Positions 11,602 to 23,085 of a stretch of 64,000 nucleotides of DNA are shown here, one piece after another. Every line of letters begins with the position of its first letter. Positions within the stretch are counted from its first letter, which is position 1. Origin of the DNA: Pyrenopolyporus hunteri (lineage: Eukaryota > Ascomycota > Sordariomycetes > Xylariales > Hypoxylaceae). Both the position numbers and the translations under genes were made by a program. The stretch lies in the NCBI GenBank assembly GCA_902806595.1, contig CADCXC010000010.1, forward strand, positions 1,364,001-1,428,000. Reading direction: 5' to 3'. Under the pieces are notes generated by a model, which searched no databases, had not been told where the DNA came from, and worked only from the letters and a program-made list of their open reading frames with translations.

Positions 11602-12739
11602 GGTTAGCTGGCTACGTCCCTACTTGTTTAAGCCCCTACTTGCTAGGGCCATTGTGCTATTAGGTTAAAAAGTCAGTGGTATGAGTTACTTATCGATCCA
11701 TATCACTCCGGGTAGAAGAAAATGTTACAAGCAACGTACTGTTCTAAAATAACGGCTGGGGTTTTCATTTGACCGCGTTCTATCTACACACAGAGGTACT
11801 TTCCCACTTTCCACGGAATCTAGTCTTACATCTGTATCGACGGCACGGTGGTCAAAATGCGGGATATATACACGGAGTATGGGTGTTAGCTTCTAGGCGG
11901 ATGAGATCTACGGATGAACTCGTGTAACTGAAATTGTGTCACTACTAGCTACTATCAGGTACAATATCGGACGCTGGGTATGGACGGGTAGGGTTAGAAA
12001 TAAGGATCACGGTATCCCTTCATGTTGGGATTGTATGGAATTTTGTGACCGTTGTACAGGTTTGCATCCCGCTAGACGTGTGGCCGATCATGCGTTCGTA
12101 GTATACCTAGCGTCGCTAAGTTCCAATATCAGAATACTAGATGGAACAGATCCGATGGTAAATCATGGCGTGGTGTCTTAACTCTCGAGTAGGTCCTAGG
12201 CTATTCCCGCCTCTCCCAACGGTGAGCTCCCTCACCTTAATACAGTATCACTAACCCGGAACCCAAAATTCGGGGTCCGTTTGTCCGCTGCGCATCGTTG
12301 GACATAGGGATAATTAACCCCGACAACTCGGAATTTCCAGGTTATTAGACTTCGACCTAAAGCAGTCTACCCGTACGCGATGGGCAAGGCAGAATTGGCC
12401 TAGGTCAAGGCATAGTGAGCCCCGAACCCTCATTAACTCAGCTAGCTGATGCCAAGAGCCACGTCCAGTCCCCTATCTCACTTCCTCCTTACCCGTATAG
12501 GTAAACGATTGCGAAAACTCCACCCAAAGGAGGAATCCCACAGTGGGTAGGGTCATTGGTTGTATCGAGCTATTAAGGCCTCCGTGGCGGTGCATCGGGC
12601 GAACAATTCTGGAAGATATCTCATTGTTGCGAATGACATCAAGATGGAAGTATAGACCACGATGGGGTATCTGGCAGTATGTACAAACAGTTCTATGTAA
12701 TCCAATCCAACCAGGTCGTAAAGGGAACCAATCGTATAG
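11602..12739. other. Spacer between LMBD1-type and ANCHR-like genes
   Basis: The two genes converge here. Open frames are short with no coding-like codon use; I see no gene, repeat or RNA. Confidence 0.5.
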
Positions 12740-14048
12740 TTACCGACCTCTTACAAATTTCTCCCAGCGGTGACCTCGCTCGTTGTATCCAGCGCTTGGG
12801 CCGACGTGCATCTCCTTCCAGCACCTCGCGCAGTACACGTCGCCGTCACAATCTAGGCAGCGGATAGCGCTATCTTCTAGACATACGATACACCACGTCT
12901 TCTGATCTTCGTCAGTGTACCCAAACCGCTTGATAAGCCCGGGAGCGGGCCGGTCGCCCGGCGCGAACGTGGGCGCGGAGGGTAGACCAAGATCATTAAT
13001 CTCTGAGGTTGGTACCGAAGGGAGGCTTGGACCGAGTGGGGTATCGACTTTGAGCGCGGCCATGCGAGAAGTGATAGATGCTGCAAAGTCAACCTCGTCT
13101 TGAGATGGGTCTGGTAGGCCTGGTTGATCCTGTAAATCCGATGGCACGGCGGGCAGGTTGAAGGGATCGCTTTCATTGGGCCCCTGAATTGGTGCATCTT
13201 CGTCTGCCTTAGCGTCCTCTGTGCTTGATTTTACAACGTGGCTTGGTGAAACTGGTGAAGAGCCGGAGTGTGAGGAAGGCTTATCAGCCTTTTCGTGCAC
13301 CACCTCATCGACAGCTTGAGCGAGAATATCATCGGCTTCGCGCGTCATGTTTTCACCTTCAGAATCATCATCACTACTGCCTTCGTCTTCATTACCATCA
13401 TGGGCTTCACTAGCACCGGGAATGTCATCTAAATCCTTGTCGCCGGCAGATCCCTTTCCGAGTTCTTCGAGGAACGCAGTAACCCTACGATGTTCCTCTT
13501 CTTCAGACACCACCTCCTCGAGCCATTGTTGATCTGATTCAAGGTCGGCGAGAAGCTCTTCGAGGGTTTGATCATCTGTATAAAGAAGTGGATCTGTATC
13601 ATCATTGGCGGCTTCTTTAGATGAGACCTGCGGTGCATCGACACCAGTAGTTAGATTTTGGGGACCAGGGGATGCCTGTAATCCCGGGTTTGAGGATGGC
13701 AAAGCTGTAGTATTGCCACTTCCGTGACTCTGCCCCAAGCTGGAAATAGGATGAACATGATTATCAGATTGTTTCCGAAGGCTTTTTAACCTTTCTGAAA
13801 GAGCATCCTCTCTTGAAGGGGGCTTAGCCGGCTCTATAGTAGATACAGCGACGGATCTAGCGACGCTTAGTAAAATATGTCTCGTATAAGTCGCAACAAA
13901 GCCGGGCAAGTAACTAAAGCTAGCCAGCAACCGATGTCTATATGAAGGTATCTTACTTTGACGACGCATCTAGATTGACTGTAGTAGGTTTCAGAGCATT
14001 TAATCTTTCAAGGAGAGATCGATCCGATCCCTGGTGATCGTCCGTCAT
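12740..14048 (-). CDS. ANCHR/ZFYVE19-like protein with C-terminal B-box-type zinc finger
   Basis: Two exons, 14048-13957 and 13856-12740, joined by a 100-base intron (GTAAG donor, CTAG acceptor), give 402 aa. Exon 1 encodes a helical start (SLLERLNALKPTTV) followed after splicing by EDALSERLKSLRKQ, both Leu/Arg-rich helices. The middle is long, acidic and probably disordered, with one amphipathic segment (QTLEELLADLESDQQWLEEV) that resembles an ESCRT-III-binding MIM motif. The last ~50 residues hold a Cys/His cluster (CIVCLEDSAIRCLDCDG, YCARCW, GHRWEKF) of B-box type. This layout matches the abscission/NoCut checkpoint regulator family (animal ANCHR/ZFYVE19), which links ESCRT-III and Vps4 to cytokinetic timing. 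A longer frame that skips the splice would start inside the intron, so the spliced start is preferred. Confidence 0.75.
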
Positions 14049-15480
14049 AATGAATCCTCTGGAGGATGAATAAAGTACGTGTCAGAGCCTCGATAATAGA
14101 TTCCTGAGACGGAGCCCAGGGTTCAGCGCTATTCGATATGATAAGTGGCGACAGGTAAGGTAGAGATAGGACGTCACAAGTTCATCTTCATTGGCTTTCC
14201 CAGTGGGATGTTCGATGTATGTAGGCAGCAAGGCTGAACTCGTGCAGCTACTCGTGGTCCGGAGATTTATTGTATAGTTCATCAGAGCCGGCCTGCCAGC
14301 CCTGTTACCAACCCTTGAATTGATGTCACTTCCCAAATCTTCGCTTTGGGTTCTTGATCAGAAAGAAGTTGAATATGGTTGGTTCGCCCGCGTGATAGTG
14401 GGGAGACTAAGTACCACATAGCCAGAAAACCCAAGGCATCACCTGGACAGGGGTAGCGTTCGATAGAGCTATTACATAATGTACCGCAGCCAATAAAGCG
14501 GGTCGAATATACTGGGCCCATCGTAACTCAAATAAGAGGTGCATGGCATGCTAGGTATCACCTGCAGCGCTAATGACCGGGGAATCGCTGTACCACCGCC
14601 ACGTACAAAATACCTCCATCCGCGAATCCATATCCCATCAATTCAACACCCAATTATTTGGTGGTTCGGTGGTCTATTACTTTAGGTACATAAGTCAGAC
14701 TCGGGCGTATGGTTCAACCCGTTCGTGATTTCTTATCCCGTTCCGTCAACGGTCGGCTGTAAATTGCGACCTGATGGATAACGTCAGGTAGGAGGTGTCT
14801 AGAGGTATATATAGGTACCTACCTAGGTACTTAGTACATAGATATACGTACATGTAGGTCGATAAGATAAAAGTGGCAGATCGGTGTACATACCTGAATA
14901 CATTGAAATCACCGACTACATGTAGTATCTAATATCGCTAGCTACCCACACAGCCTTATTAGAGTAGTAATTCTGACTTCATCGGAATCATGAACAAATG
15001 GAGAAAAACATGAACGGACGGGGTCGACAGACGAAAGCGAAACTGAGGTTCTTTTGTAAGAGGTGGATACAAGAAACATGGACGTCACCGCCTAGCAAAT
15101 AACGGTAATGATGACCGGACTCAAAGCTAAGGGTACTTGCGCCACTTCGTCAGTCCTGCCTTCCCGGCGGTATTCCAAATGTCATAGTGTAAGGGTAGAT
15201 AAACGCCAAGCCAAATTCACTTGGCAAGCACAGCGCACGCCTACGGTAAATAGTAAGTCGCATACCGCTTCGCCTTCGCCTTCGTCCCGCAGCAATTAAT
15301 CCTAAATCCTACAAATATCTCCAAGTTTTCCACCTTCCTCGCAGCTGGGCCCCCGATCAGTTCCCCCGATCCCCCATCCATCAATACCGGACGGCTACAA
15401 TCTATCTTATCGCGATAGCGCCTAGCTTCGGCACCCCATTGTTTACTATCGATACTTACAACAATTGTGCAACTGTCCTC
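14049..15480. other. Spacer with TACCTAGG-type tract
   Basis: No gene seen. A dense ACCTACCTAGGTAC tract lies at about 14812-14835. The last 150 bases are pyrimidine-rich and probably the promoter/leader of the following gene. Confidence 0.5.
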
Positions 15481-16406
15481 ATGAAGTCCTCGCAGTTCCT
15501 TCTGGTCCTAGCGGCCATCACCCGCGGCATTACCGCCGCCGCCATCTCCGACGTCACGGATGTCGCGTTAGATACGCGGTCGTCGGATGATCAGTCGGAG
15601 TCGCAATACTCGGAGCGACGGGAAGAAAGCGAAGAACTATGGAAGCGCAAGGGCGGCGGCGGCGGAGGTGGTAGAGGCGGTAGTGGCGGCTCTAGCGGTG
15701 GCTCCTCAGGTTCGTCCGGCGGTCGCGGTGGATCAAGTTCCTCGGGTACTTCTAATCTAGCAGTTTTATCATCAACGTTAAGGAAGGAGACGCGAGAGCT
15801 AACAGGGTAATCACAGGTAGTTCCGGAGGCTCCAGCGGCGGCCGTGGATCGTCATCGTCTAATGGTGGCGGATCCGGCGTTCGACCGGCGTACGGAGGTG
15901 GAGCTTTTTACGGCGGCGGCGCGAAACGGCCATACAAAGCTGGCAGCCCTAGTCCATCCGGTATCCTACCCTACGTCGTCGGTGGCGCTGCGCTCGGATA
16001 CATAGGTTTTCTAGGTGTACATTGGCTCTACGGCGCATACGTATATCCCTACACGCATCAGTACTATTATCACAACGCGACAACCAACCAGAACGAGACC
16101 AAGCCCGTTGTCTGTCTCTGCGACTACTACGGAGTGTGTGGTTGCGACGACAATCAAAACCAGACGTACTTCAACTCGATCATCGGAGATGGCACCTACG
16201 CCAACCTGGACAAGTCGCTTGTTACTGTTGCCGAGAACGAAACCACGCACCAACAAACCATTTACATCCTCGGCACCCTGCCCAACGATACGACGGCTTC
16301 AGGCGACACGGAAGGTTCAAATGCGGCAAGCGGCTTGCAAGGCCTAGCTCGAGCGGTGGGCTGGTGGCCGGTCATCACGACTGCGATAGCCATCGCATTT
16401 TTATAA
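15481..16406 (+). CDS. Secreted/membrane Gly-rich protein with Cys cluster (fungal DUF7732-like)
   Basis: Two exons, 15481-15745 and 15817-16406, with a 71-base intron inside a Gly/Ser-rich stretch; 284 aa. The start MKSSQFLLVLAAI gives a plausible signal peptide; an upstream in-frame ATG-like start would mask it. After an acidic segment ending in a KRK (possible Kex2-type site near residue 58), a Gly/Ser/Arg-rich region spans about 60-135. A conserved block follows: GILPYVVGGAALGYIG hydrophobic helix, an aromatic YVYPYTHQYYYHN segment, and a four-Cys cluster CLCDYYGVCGC, then NGT-type glycosylation sites and a hydrophobic C-terminus. This matches a fungal-specific family I recall as DUF7732; function unknown. 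The terminal hydrophobic segment could be a GPI signal or a membrane anchor. Confidence 0.75.
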
Positions 16407-16896
16407 GAATGGGGAGTGGTTAGAGATATGGAATTCCTTATATTCATGATTTCTTTTTCGTTGCGAAACGACTCTCACGAGATTGAAAGCCGCGGCAACG
16501 CATCAAAACGAACGGTCGATATACCCCTGGCGTTTTGGTTTTTTCTAGAGAAGATGGGAGGCGAACATGATGATTATGCGGCTACATTTAGCACGGTGGA
16601 GCAAGATAGTCTTGTGAAACGAGGATAGGACGATACTACGACAGTGGAGGTTACGTGAAGTTCTTGAAATATAACAATAAATCTCTTGACATATATTATT
16701 TCCAGTGTGTAAGGTGATATTATGTTGCGATTAGAAAAGTTCAATGATAATAGTATAGCCATTTTATCCCAGCAATATCATCCAGCCCAGCCAGCCATAT
16801 CTAAGCATATCTCTAGGGGTATCGAGCGTGAAACACAAAAGCAACGCTACGCATCGCCATCTCACCAACTAGGACGGGTAACAAGTCATCTTTGCT
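16407..16896. other. Convergent spacer
   Basis: Lies between the 3' ends of the Gly-rich protein gene and the TDG-like gene. It is AT-rich and contains no supportable gene. Confidence 0.5.
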
Positions 16897-17964
16897 TTAA
16901 GCCTCGTCCAACGCCTTCGACACCTCGGCATTCTCCTCAGCAGCAACACCAGCACCAGCAGCATCCTTCCTTTCCTTCCGCCTCTCAACACACCAATCCC
17001 CCAGGATCTTCCAAATCCTCTCCTTCTCTGCCGGCCTCAACGTCGCCGCCAGCCCACTCGTACTCGTCGCCACAAAGATCCTCGAGCCCTCCCACGGCTC
17101 CCCCTCTCCATCCCCACCTTTTACCACACCCATCCTCTCCTCCTGCCAGCCATACTCAAACTCGTCCTTGCGCATCGCCCTGCCGTGGCGCACGCGAAAC
17201 ACGCTCTCCCAGATACTCTTGCCGACGATGCACGCGACCTCCGGCCTCCAACGGCGGCACTTGTCCTCGAGGGCGGCGACGCCCTCGTCCATCTCGGCCT
17301 TGCTCAACTCGGCGCCGTTGCGGGACGGCCGGGCGACGATGTTAGTGTGGCCCAGGGCGTAGCGCCGCGGCATGTCCTGGTCGTCCTGGGCGCGGCAGCG
17401 CGTCGGCGTGATGCCCGAGGAGAAGAGCAGCTTCCAGAACAGGTTCGACGGGTGCGCGTACGCGTGCCCGCTGCGCGCCGTCTGCAGGCCCGGGTTCAGC
17501 CCGATGAACAGGATCAGCAGGTTCGGCGCGATGGCGTCGGGGAGGTGCGGCAGGTGCGCGTAGGTGGAGGGCGGGGCGTAGGAGGACGCCTGGCGAGGGC
17601 GTTTCTTGGGTGAGGGGGAGGCGGAGGCGGAGGCGGAGGCTGGGATTGAGGTTGAAGATGATGGCTTTACTGGTGTGCTAGTTTTACTCCTGCCGCCGCT
17701 GCTCTCCTCTACGTCCGGGGTCCCATGGTCTGCTTTGCGCTTCCTAGATTTTGATGGTGCCGCCGCTGCTGGTGACGGTGATGAAGCCGCTGGCTGAGAT
17801 GCCAGGAGTCTTGGGCTTCGTCGTGTTGCCGGGCCATTGCTTGACCCTGTGAACAGGAAATCTTTCAACTGGAGACGGCCTTGAAAGCTGGTTTCCCCGA
17901 GAGGGTTACCCCCTTGTGCCGGAGCATCTCGATTGTCCCCGTTGATTGCCATTGTGACGGCCAA
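16897..17964 (-). CDS. G/T(U) mismatch-specific DNA glycosylase (TDG/MUG family)
   Basis: Single-exon gene of 355 aa. Residues 1-140 are basic, Ser/Pro/Ala-rich and likely disordered, including nuclear-targeting-like clusters (KSRKRK, KKRPRQ). The glycosylase fold starts near residue 145: LLILFIGLNPGLQTARSGH contains motif 1 (GLNPG, whose Asn activates water in TDG), then HPSNLFWKLL, and the second active-site loop is represented by VATSTSG near residue 300. These enzymes remove thymine or uracil from G mispairs and start base excision repair; S. pombe Thp1 is a fungal relative. A run of GGAGGC repeats (plus strand about 17618-17640) encodes an Ala-Ser repeat in the disordered region. Start at 17964 is the first Met; a second Met four codons later is an equal alternative. 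Confidence 0.9.
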   Translation of the reverse strand: MAVTMAINGDNRDAPAQGGNPLGETSFQGRLQLKDFLFTGSSNGPATRRSPRLLASQPAASSPSPAAAAPSKSRKRKADHGTPDVEESSGGRSKTSTPVKPSSSTSIPASASASASPSPKKRPRQASSYAPPSTYAHLPHLPDAIAPNLLILFIGLNPGLQTARSGHAYAHPSNLFWKLLFSSGITPTRCRAQDDQDMPRRYALGHTNIVARPSRNGAELSKAEMDEGVAALEDKCRRWRPEVACIVGKSIWESVFRVRHGRAMRKDEFEYGWQEERMGVVKGGDGEGEPWEGSRIFVATSTSGLAATLRPAEKERIWKILGDWCVERRKERKDAAGAGVAAEENAEVSKALDEA

Positions 17965-19450
17965 CGACCGCCACTTGTGATGAGGGACAGGAGTAGGCCT
18001 ATACCAGCACCCCTTTAGGGACCGAACCTTGAATTTGTCCAGGATATGGAGGACACCGGGGTAAGGGGATGGAGTAAGGGGATGGGGTAATCTACAACTT
18101 CAATCTTTAACTCTAAGAATTCCCCATATAATAGAAAAAGTGAAATTCAAGATTCTACATATGTATTGTACACAGAGGCAGGTACGATGCAGCCCTGAGA
18201 TCTCCAATCCTACGGATGCATGATGCAGCCTATTAGTTGCCACACACGAAGCCAAGTGGGTCAGAGCCAGAGTGGGACCACAACCCCCGTCAAGATAGGT
18301 ACCTGCACCTACCTACCTACCTGGGTAGGTACTAGGTAGCTCAGGATCTAATAGAATTACCGAGTTTCTGGTTACCTCAATATCTCATCTCACAGCTTCG
18401 ATCTCTTTTCTATGTTCGTATTCTTTTCCAATGACATCTGCACTGCCTCACCGCATTAACACCACGCTCATCCTTGCCAGAGCGCCGGGACAGATAGTGA
18501 ATACCACATCGACAACACAGCCGAAGAATTCGTGTTGATTCTAACCCAAAATTATCCACCCTTACACATATTCTCGTATCATGCCAGAGACGAAGGGCTT
18601 GTTTATGATCGTCGCGGGTGCGGAGAGCGGCTCAACCCAGAGGCTAAGATTAAGTAAGGTACGGCACACCAATGCGGACCGGATATGGCGAATTGCGTAC
18701 TGCTACGACTGCAAAGTCAATTTATCACCCAATTGATTAGGGGTACGCATGTGCTCGTGTAGGTTAAATGTTTCGTCGGGAAAAATCTAGGAACAACTTC
18801 GATAATATCGCATATATTACACGTCGTCAGCTCGCCTATGCTACGTGCGAAGCACAAACCCCCCTAGCCATACGCAGCCTTTCGGATTATACGAACTGAA
18901 CCTGAGCGAGAGAGCGAATAGGAAGCGGCAGCGTCTCCGCATGGGTTTGTTGAAGCGGTGAGGCGCGAAATGCAGCACCCAACCACAGGAAGAAGCAAAG
19001 GGAAGGTCAAGCGGGAAAACAGGAGATCCCGGGCAATCAAAAGCCAAATTTACGTCGATGGTGTCACTAACAGGATGGCGGGGCAATGCAAAGGCGCTGA
19101 AGCAGCTGCTACTGCTGAATTCCCCCCAATTCCCCCCACCACCATTACCGCTACCACAAAACCCAAGCCGGGGTCTCCCATCCACACACACGCACACGCA
19201 CAGCTCGTACTAGTACCGGAATATATTAGGTCAGGTTAGGTACATCGAAAGCTCCTTGTTCCTGCCTGCCGGCCCCTCAGCTCTCTCCAGCTTATTTCTA
19301 CCTGGGAAGTCCCTTGTTAGAGCTTCACCCTTTCTCTTCCAACTTCCTCTCAGCGTCAGTCTCCTCCAGACTTCTGTAGACTTCTGTGACTTCCGTGACC
19401 TCCTTTACTCGTTTCCATAATTCCTCGCACGCCCCGTCAAGATTGCCATC
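17965..19450. other. Divergent spacer between TDG-like and UAP1 genes
   Basis: Bidirectional promoter region. It contains an ACCTACCTACCTACCTGGGTAGGTAC tract at about 18307-18338 and pyrimidine-rich sequence (about 19260-19440) upstream of UAP1. No gene seen. Confidence 0.5.
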
Positions 19451-21034
19451 ATGCCGGCATTTACACCCGAAGAGGTTCAAAAGCTAAAGTCCTCGTACGA
19501 GGAGGCCGGTCAGGGCCATGTTTTCACCTACTACGACTCTCTAAGCGAATCCGAGCAAAAAGCCTTCCTCGAACAGCTCCAGAAAGTCGACCCCGCCAGA
19601 GTCAACAAGCTACGAGAGCTTGCTCTGAACCCCCCAAAAGAAGAAGGGCAGGCCGTCCTCGAACCCCTGCCCGACTCCGCGAATGCGAGTATTTACGATT
19701 CGAAGCCCGAAGATATCAGAAGATGGTATGATCTCGGTCTCGAGCTTATCGGGAAAGGTGAGGTAGCGGTGGTTTTACTTGCGGGAGGGCAAGGGACGCG
19801 CTTAGGAAGCAAAGCCCCTAAGGGATGCTTCGACATTAAGCTTCCCTCCCATAAGTCCCTCTTCCAAATTCAAGCCGAACGAATCTTAAAAGTCCAAAAG
19901 CTGGCCGCCGAACGAGCCGCCGATCCTAGCAAGGCCGTAATCCCCTGGTTTATCATGACTAGCGGCCCAACACGCACGCCAACCGAAAAATTCTTCAAGA
20001 AGGAACCCCTCGCTGAGCTCAGCGACGAGGAGAACGCAGCCCGGGCCAAGGGCGAGCCGTACTTTGGCCTCGACCCAAAGAACGTCACCATCTTCGAGCA
20101 GGGTGTGCTCCCCTGCATCACCAACGATGGCAAATTCATGCTCGCGAGCAAGGGTAAACTCGCGGTTGCCCCCGATGGGAACGGTGGTCTATACAAGGCC
20201 CTACAAGATGAAGGCGTTCTTGAGAAAATGCGTCCCAACATTAAGCACGTCCACGCATATTGCGTCGACAACTGCCTAGCCAAGGTCGCCGATCCGATCT
20301 TCATCGGCTTCGCGGCCGAGAAGAAAGTTAAGATTGCTACCAAGGTCGTGAGGAAGCGCGACGCCAAGGAGTCGGTCGGTCTCATCCTCCAAAAGAATGG
20401 CAAGCCAGACGTAGTCGAATACTCGGAAGTCGACGATACCATCCGTCAAGCGGTAGACCCCAAGCAACCCAACATCCTCAAGTTCCGAGCCGCCAATATT
20501 GTCAACCATTATTACTCATTTGAGTACTTGGACAGCATGGGAGACTCTGTGAACAACCTACCGCCGCACGTGGCCCGGAAGAAGATTCCATTCTTCGACA
20601 CTGAGAAGGGCGAGGCCGTAGATCCCAAGTCGCCCAACGGTATCAAACTCGAGCAGTTCGTCTTCGACAACTTCAAGTGGCTAAACCTAAATGAGTTTGC
20701 CTGTTTCGAGGTCAGACGAGAAGAGGAATTCTCGCCGCTAAAGAACGCAGACCCGGCCCAGAAGGCTGACGGAACGTTCGAAAAAGAGCCCGAGGACAGC
20801 CCCACGACTAGCCGCAGGCACATCAAGGAGCAGGGTCGACGATGGGTCGAGGCCGTCGGTGCGACCGTCAAGAACGGAGATGTTGACGGAGGTCTTGAGG
20901 TTTCCCCTCTCACGAGCTACGTAAGTATTCGCCCATCCATTTCCACAGTTTAGCACGGTTCTAACCGAAATATACAGGGTGGTGAGGGCTTGGAGGGTTT
21001 TAAGGGCCAGACAATTGAAAAGCTTACCATTTAA
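19451..21034 (+). CDS. uap1: UDP-N-acetylglucosamine pyrophosphorylase
   Basis: Two exons, 19451-20920 and 20978-21034, separated by a 57-base intron (GTAAGT donor, TACAG acceptor); 508 aa. The enzyme makes UDP-GlcNAc from GlcNAc-1-P and UTP, the donor for chitin, N-glycans and GPI anchors. The nucleotidyltransferase signature LLAGGQGTRLGSKAPKG lies at about residues 110-126, followed by the substrate-binding region around GNGGLYKAL and the conserved VEYSEVDD and NIVNHYYSFEY segments. Length equals the eukaryotic family (about 480-520 aa). The last 18 residues (GGEGLEGFKGQTIEKLTI) come from exon 2 and restore the usual C-terminus; without splicing the frame would end in an unrelated tail. Cytosolic enzyme, functionally linked with the OST subunits in this window. 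Confidence 0.97.
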
Positions 21035-23085
21035 TCGAACGAGAGGAAGACAGGATAGACGAAATGCATAACCTTGGAAACACCAAGAAGGGGGGCATTG
21101 CTGCTGATTGTCAAACCTGAGAAATACCCTGCTAGATTCCCGCCTATATTTGCCCATGAATAATAAAAGAGAAATGCAAGCCCAAAGACGTGTATAATGT
21201 TTCTCGTTTCAACACCTATGTAGTGAGGCCCTTCCAGGCTGGTGAAGCAACCTAGGATGCTAACTCTACCAGTACTGAAGTCTACCGCATACTTCTTAGG
21301 CCCGACGATATCACCTTTTCTAATAAGATAGGCTAGGTGTCGTGTCCCTTTTCTACATTCAAAAAGCTTATGCTCATATAAGATAGTGGTTAAGCTCCCC
21401 CCCTTCGGATCTCCCCGTTGCCATCAAAATAAATGCTACGACATCTAGCCGGAGTCTCATGTCGGAGTTTTATCAGAACGATATTTGAAAGCCTATAAAA
21501 ATTTTTCGCCTGCGCACCCCCATATAAAAAAGAGCTCTCGAATGTAGATGGCCTATATGTAAACATAGAATTTAACATCATTTTTGTAACGGAATATAAG
21601 TCCAAGTACTCAACTTCGTCTTCATACCACCACCACGATTCTTTCAACGAGAAAGAAGAGAAAAGGTGTTCCATCATGCAGCAGATAAGAGTAGAATCAT
21701 ATAAGTACCTCTATAGCAACGCACTCAAGGGCAAGGGACGCATTAAATGGCGGGTACCTAACGCAGCACCTACGTACGGGGCGACAAACAGCTGGCCAGG
21801 CAACCCACAAACAACGAGAAGAAGACATATATAGCATAATAAACAGCAGTCCTTCACCCGGAGTAGGAAGTCCCGATGGAGGCTGCGGCCAGAGAAGCGG
21901 TGCCGACCTATGACTTGACGGTCAGAAAAACCCAAAGGGGCTTTTCGTAAGGAGAGTTAAGAAGTCACGCCTCCCCAGCTTTTTTGTCAGTTTTCTCGAG
22001 GTTTGCTGTTCGACACGCAGTTTATCTTCTTTTTTAATTATTTTGCTTTTCTTTTTTCTCATTCAACTTTCTTCCCTCTTCGCACATTACGTACGTACTT
22101 ACCTCTCCACATGTAGCTATTCCCACGTACATCACTGCAACCTAGTAATTTTTATTATCTGTCACATAACCGCAATAATTTTACTTGAGATCCCAAAGAT
22201 AATTTCTCCGTGCCATATACCGACATCTATATGTATACTTTAATAAGCCGGAATTGATGTTGAATTATGTATCTTACAAGAAGCGCTCAAAAGTGCCCTT
22301 TATGGTTGGATAAGTGCATAAGGGTTGTTTGAACGGAATATATGTGTTTATACCATATTCCATTACTCTTCTCGAGTAGCATAATATTCATATATCAACT
22401 AACAGACCAACCGGCTCGGGAGGCACGTGGTTCGGATAGGAGCATCTCGTGCTGACAGATACCCGTTCTGCTTTCTTTTCTGTCTGTCTCTTGGTCTCCT
22501 TGCCTCTCCTATAATTCAACAACTACACCACAGAGAAACAGGATTCGCGAAACGGCCTAGATCCCCATTACCCAAACGATGACCTCATTCACTACTACAT
22601 AAAAATCACGAAGGTCACCTTGAGAAGAGTCAGCAACCAAACTTTCTATGCCCAGACTAATCAGCGCATAGCCACTTGACCTTAGCTATGCCCGCATTTC
22701 CACTCATAGTACTACTATTTTCCACGCCGTCGTGAAGTCCCGCCGCTCCCTAATAATCTTACCTGCGCGGTCGTCCTTCCGGCGCAACGGTAATGAGCAC
22801 TGAGCCTCCAACGGGGACTCCCGAGGGTGGAGCTCCGTCTACCGCAAACAGCCTAGTCATTATGAATCATAATGAATCACTTCAGCTGGAATCACGTGAC
22901 TAATCAGACTCGACAACTACTATAGTGATATAAACCAGCAGGATAACGTCAAAGAAAAGGATGATGAGCTGATCAGTATAGCCGCAGTTCCTTAGAGTTG
23001 CCAATAGGGTGCGCCGGCTATCTTGACACTATCCAAGCCGGACACGCATTCCACAGCTATTCTCCCATCACCATCACCGCCCACC
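21035..23085. other. 2-kb AT-rich spacer
   Basis: No convincing gene. A 95-aa minus-strand frame at 21390-21677 has low-complexity-free sequence but AT-rich codon use and no family I know, so it is not annotated. The remainder is AT-rich, with a T-rich stretch at 21980-22080. Confidence 0.5.

Noticed and set aside
21390..21677. 95-codon minus-strand frame in the spacer downstream of uap1
   Set aside because: Codons are AT-rich, no domain is recognisable and the frame has no supporting splice or context signal; it could be a remnant but cannot be supported.
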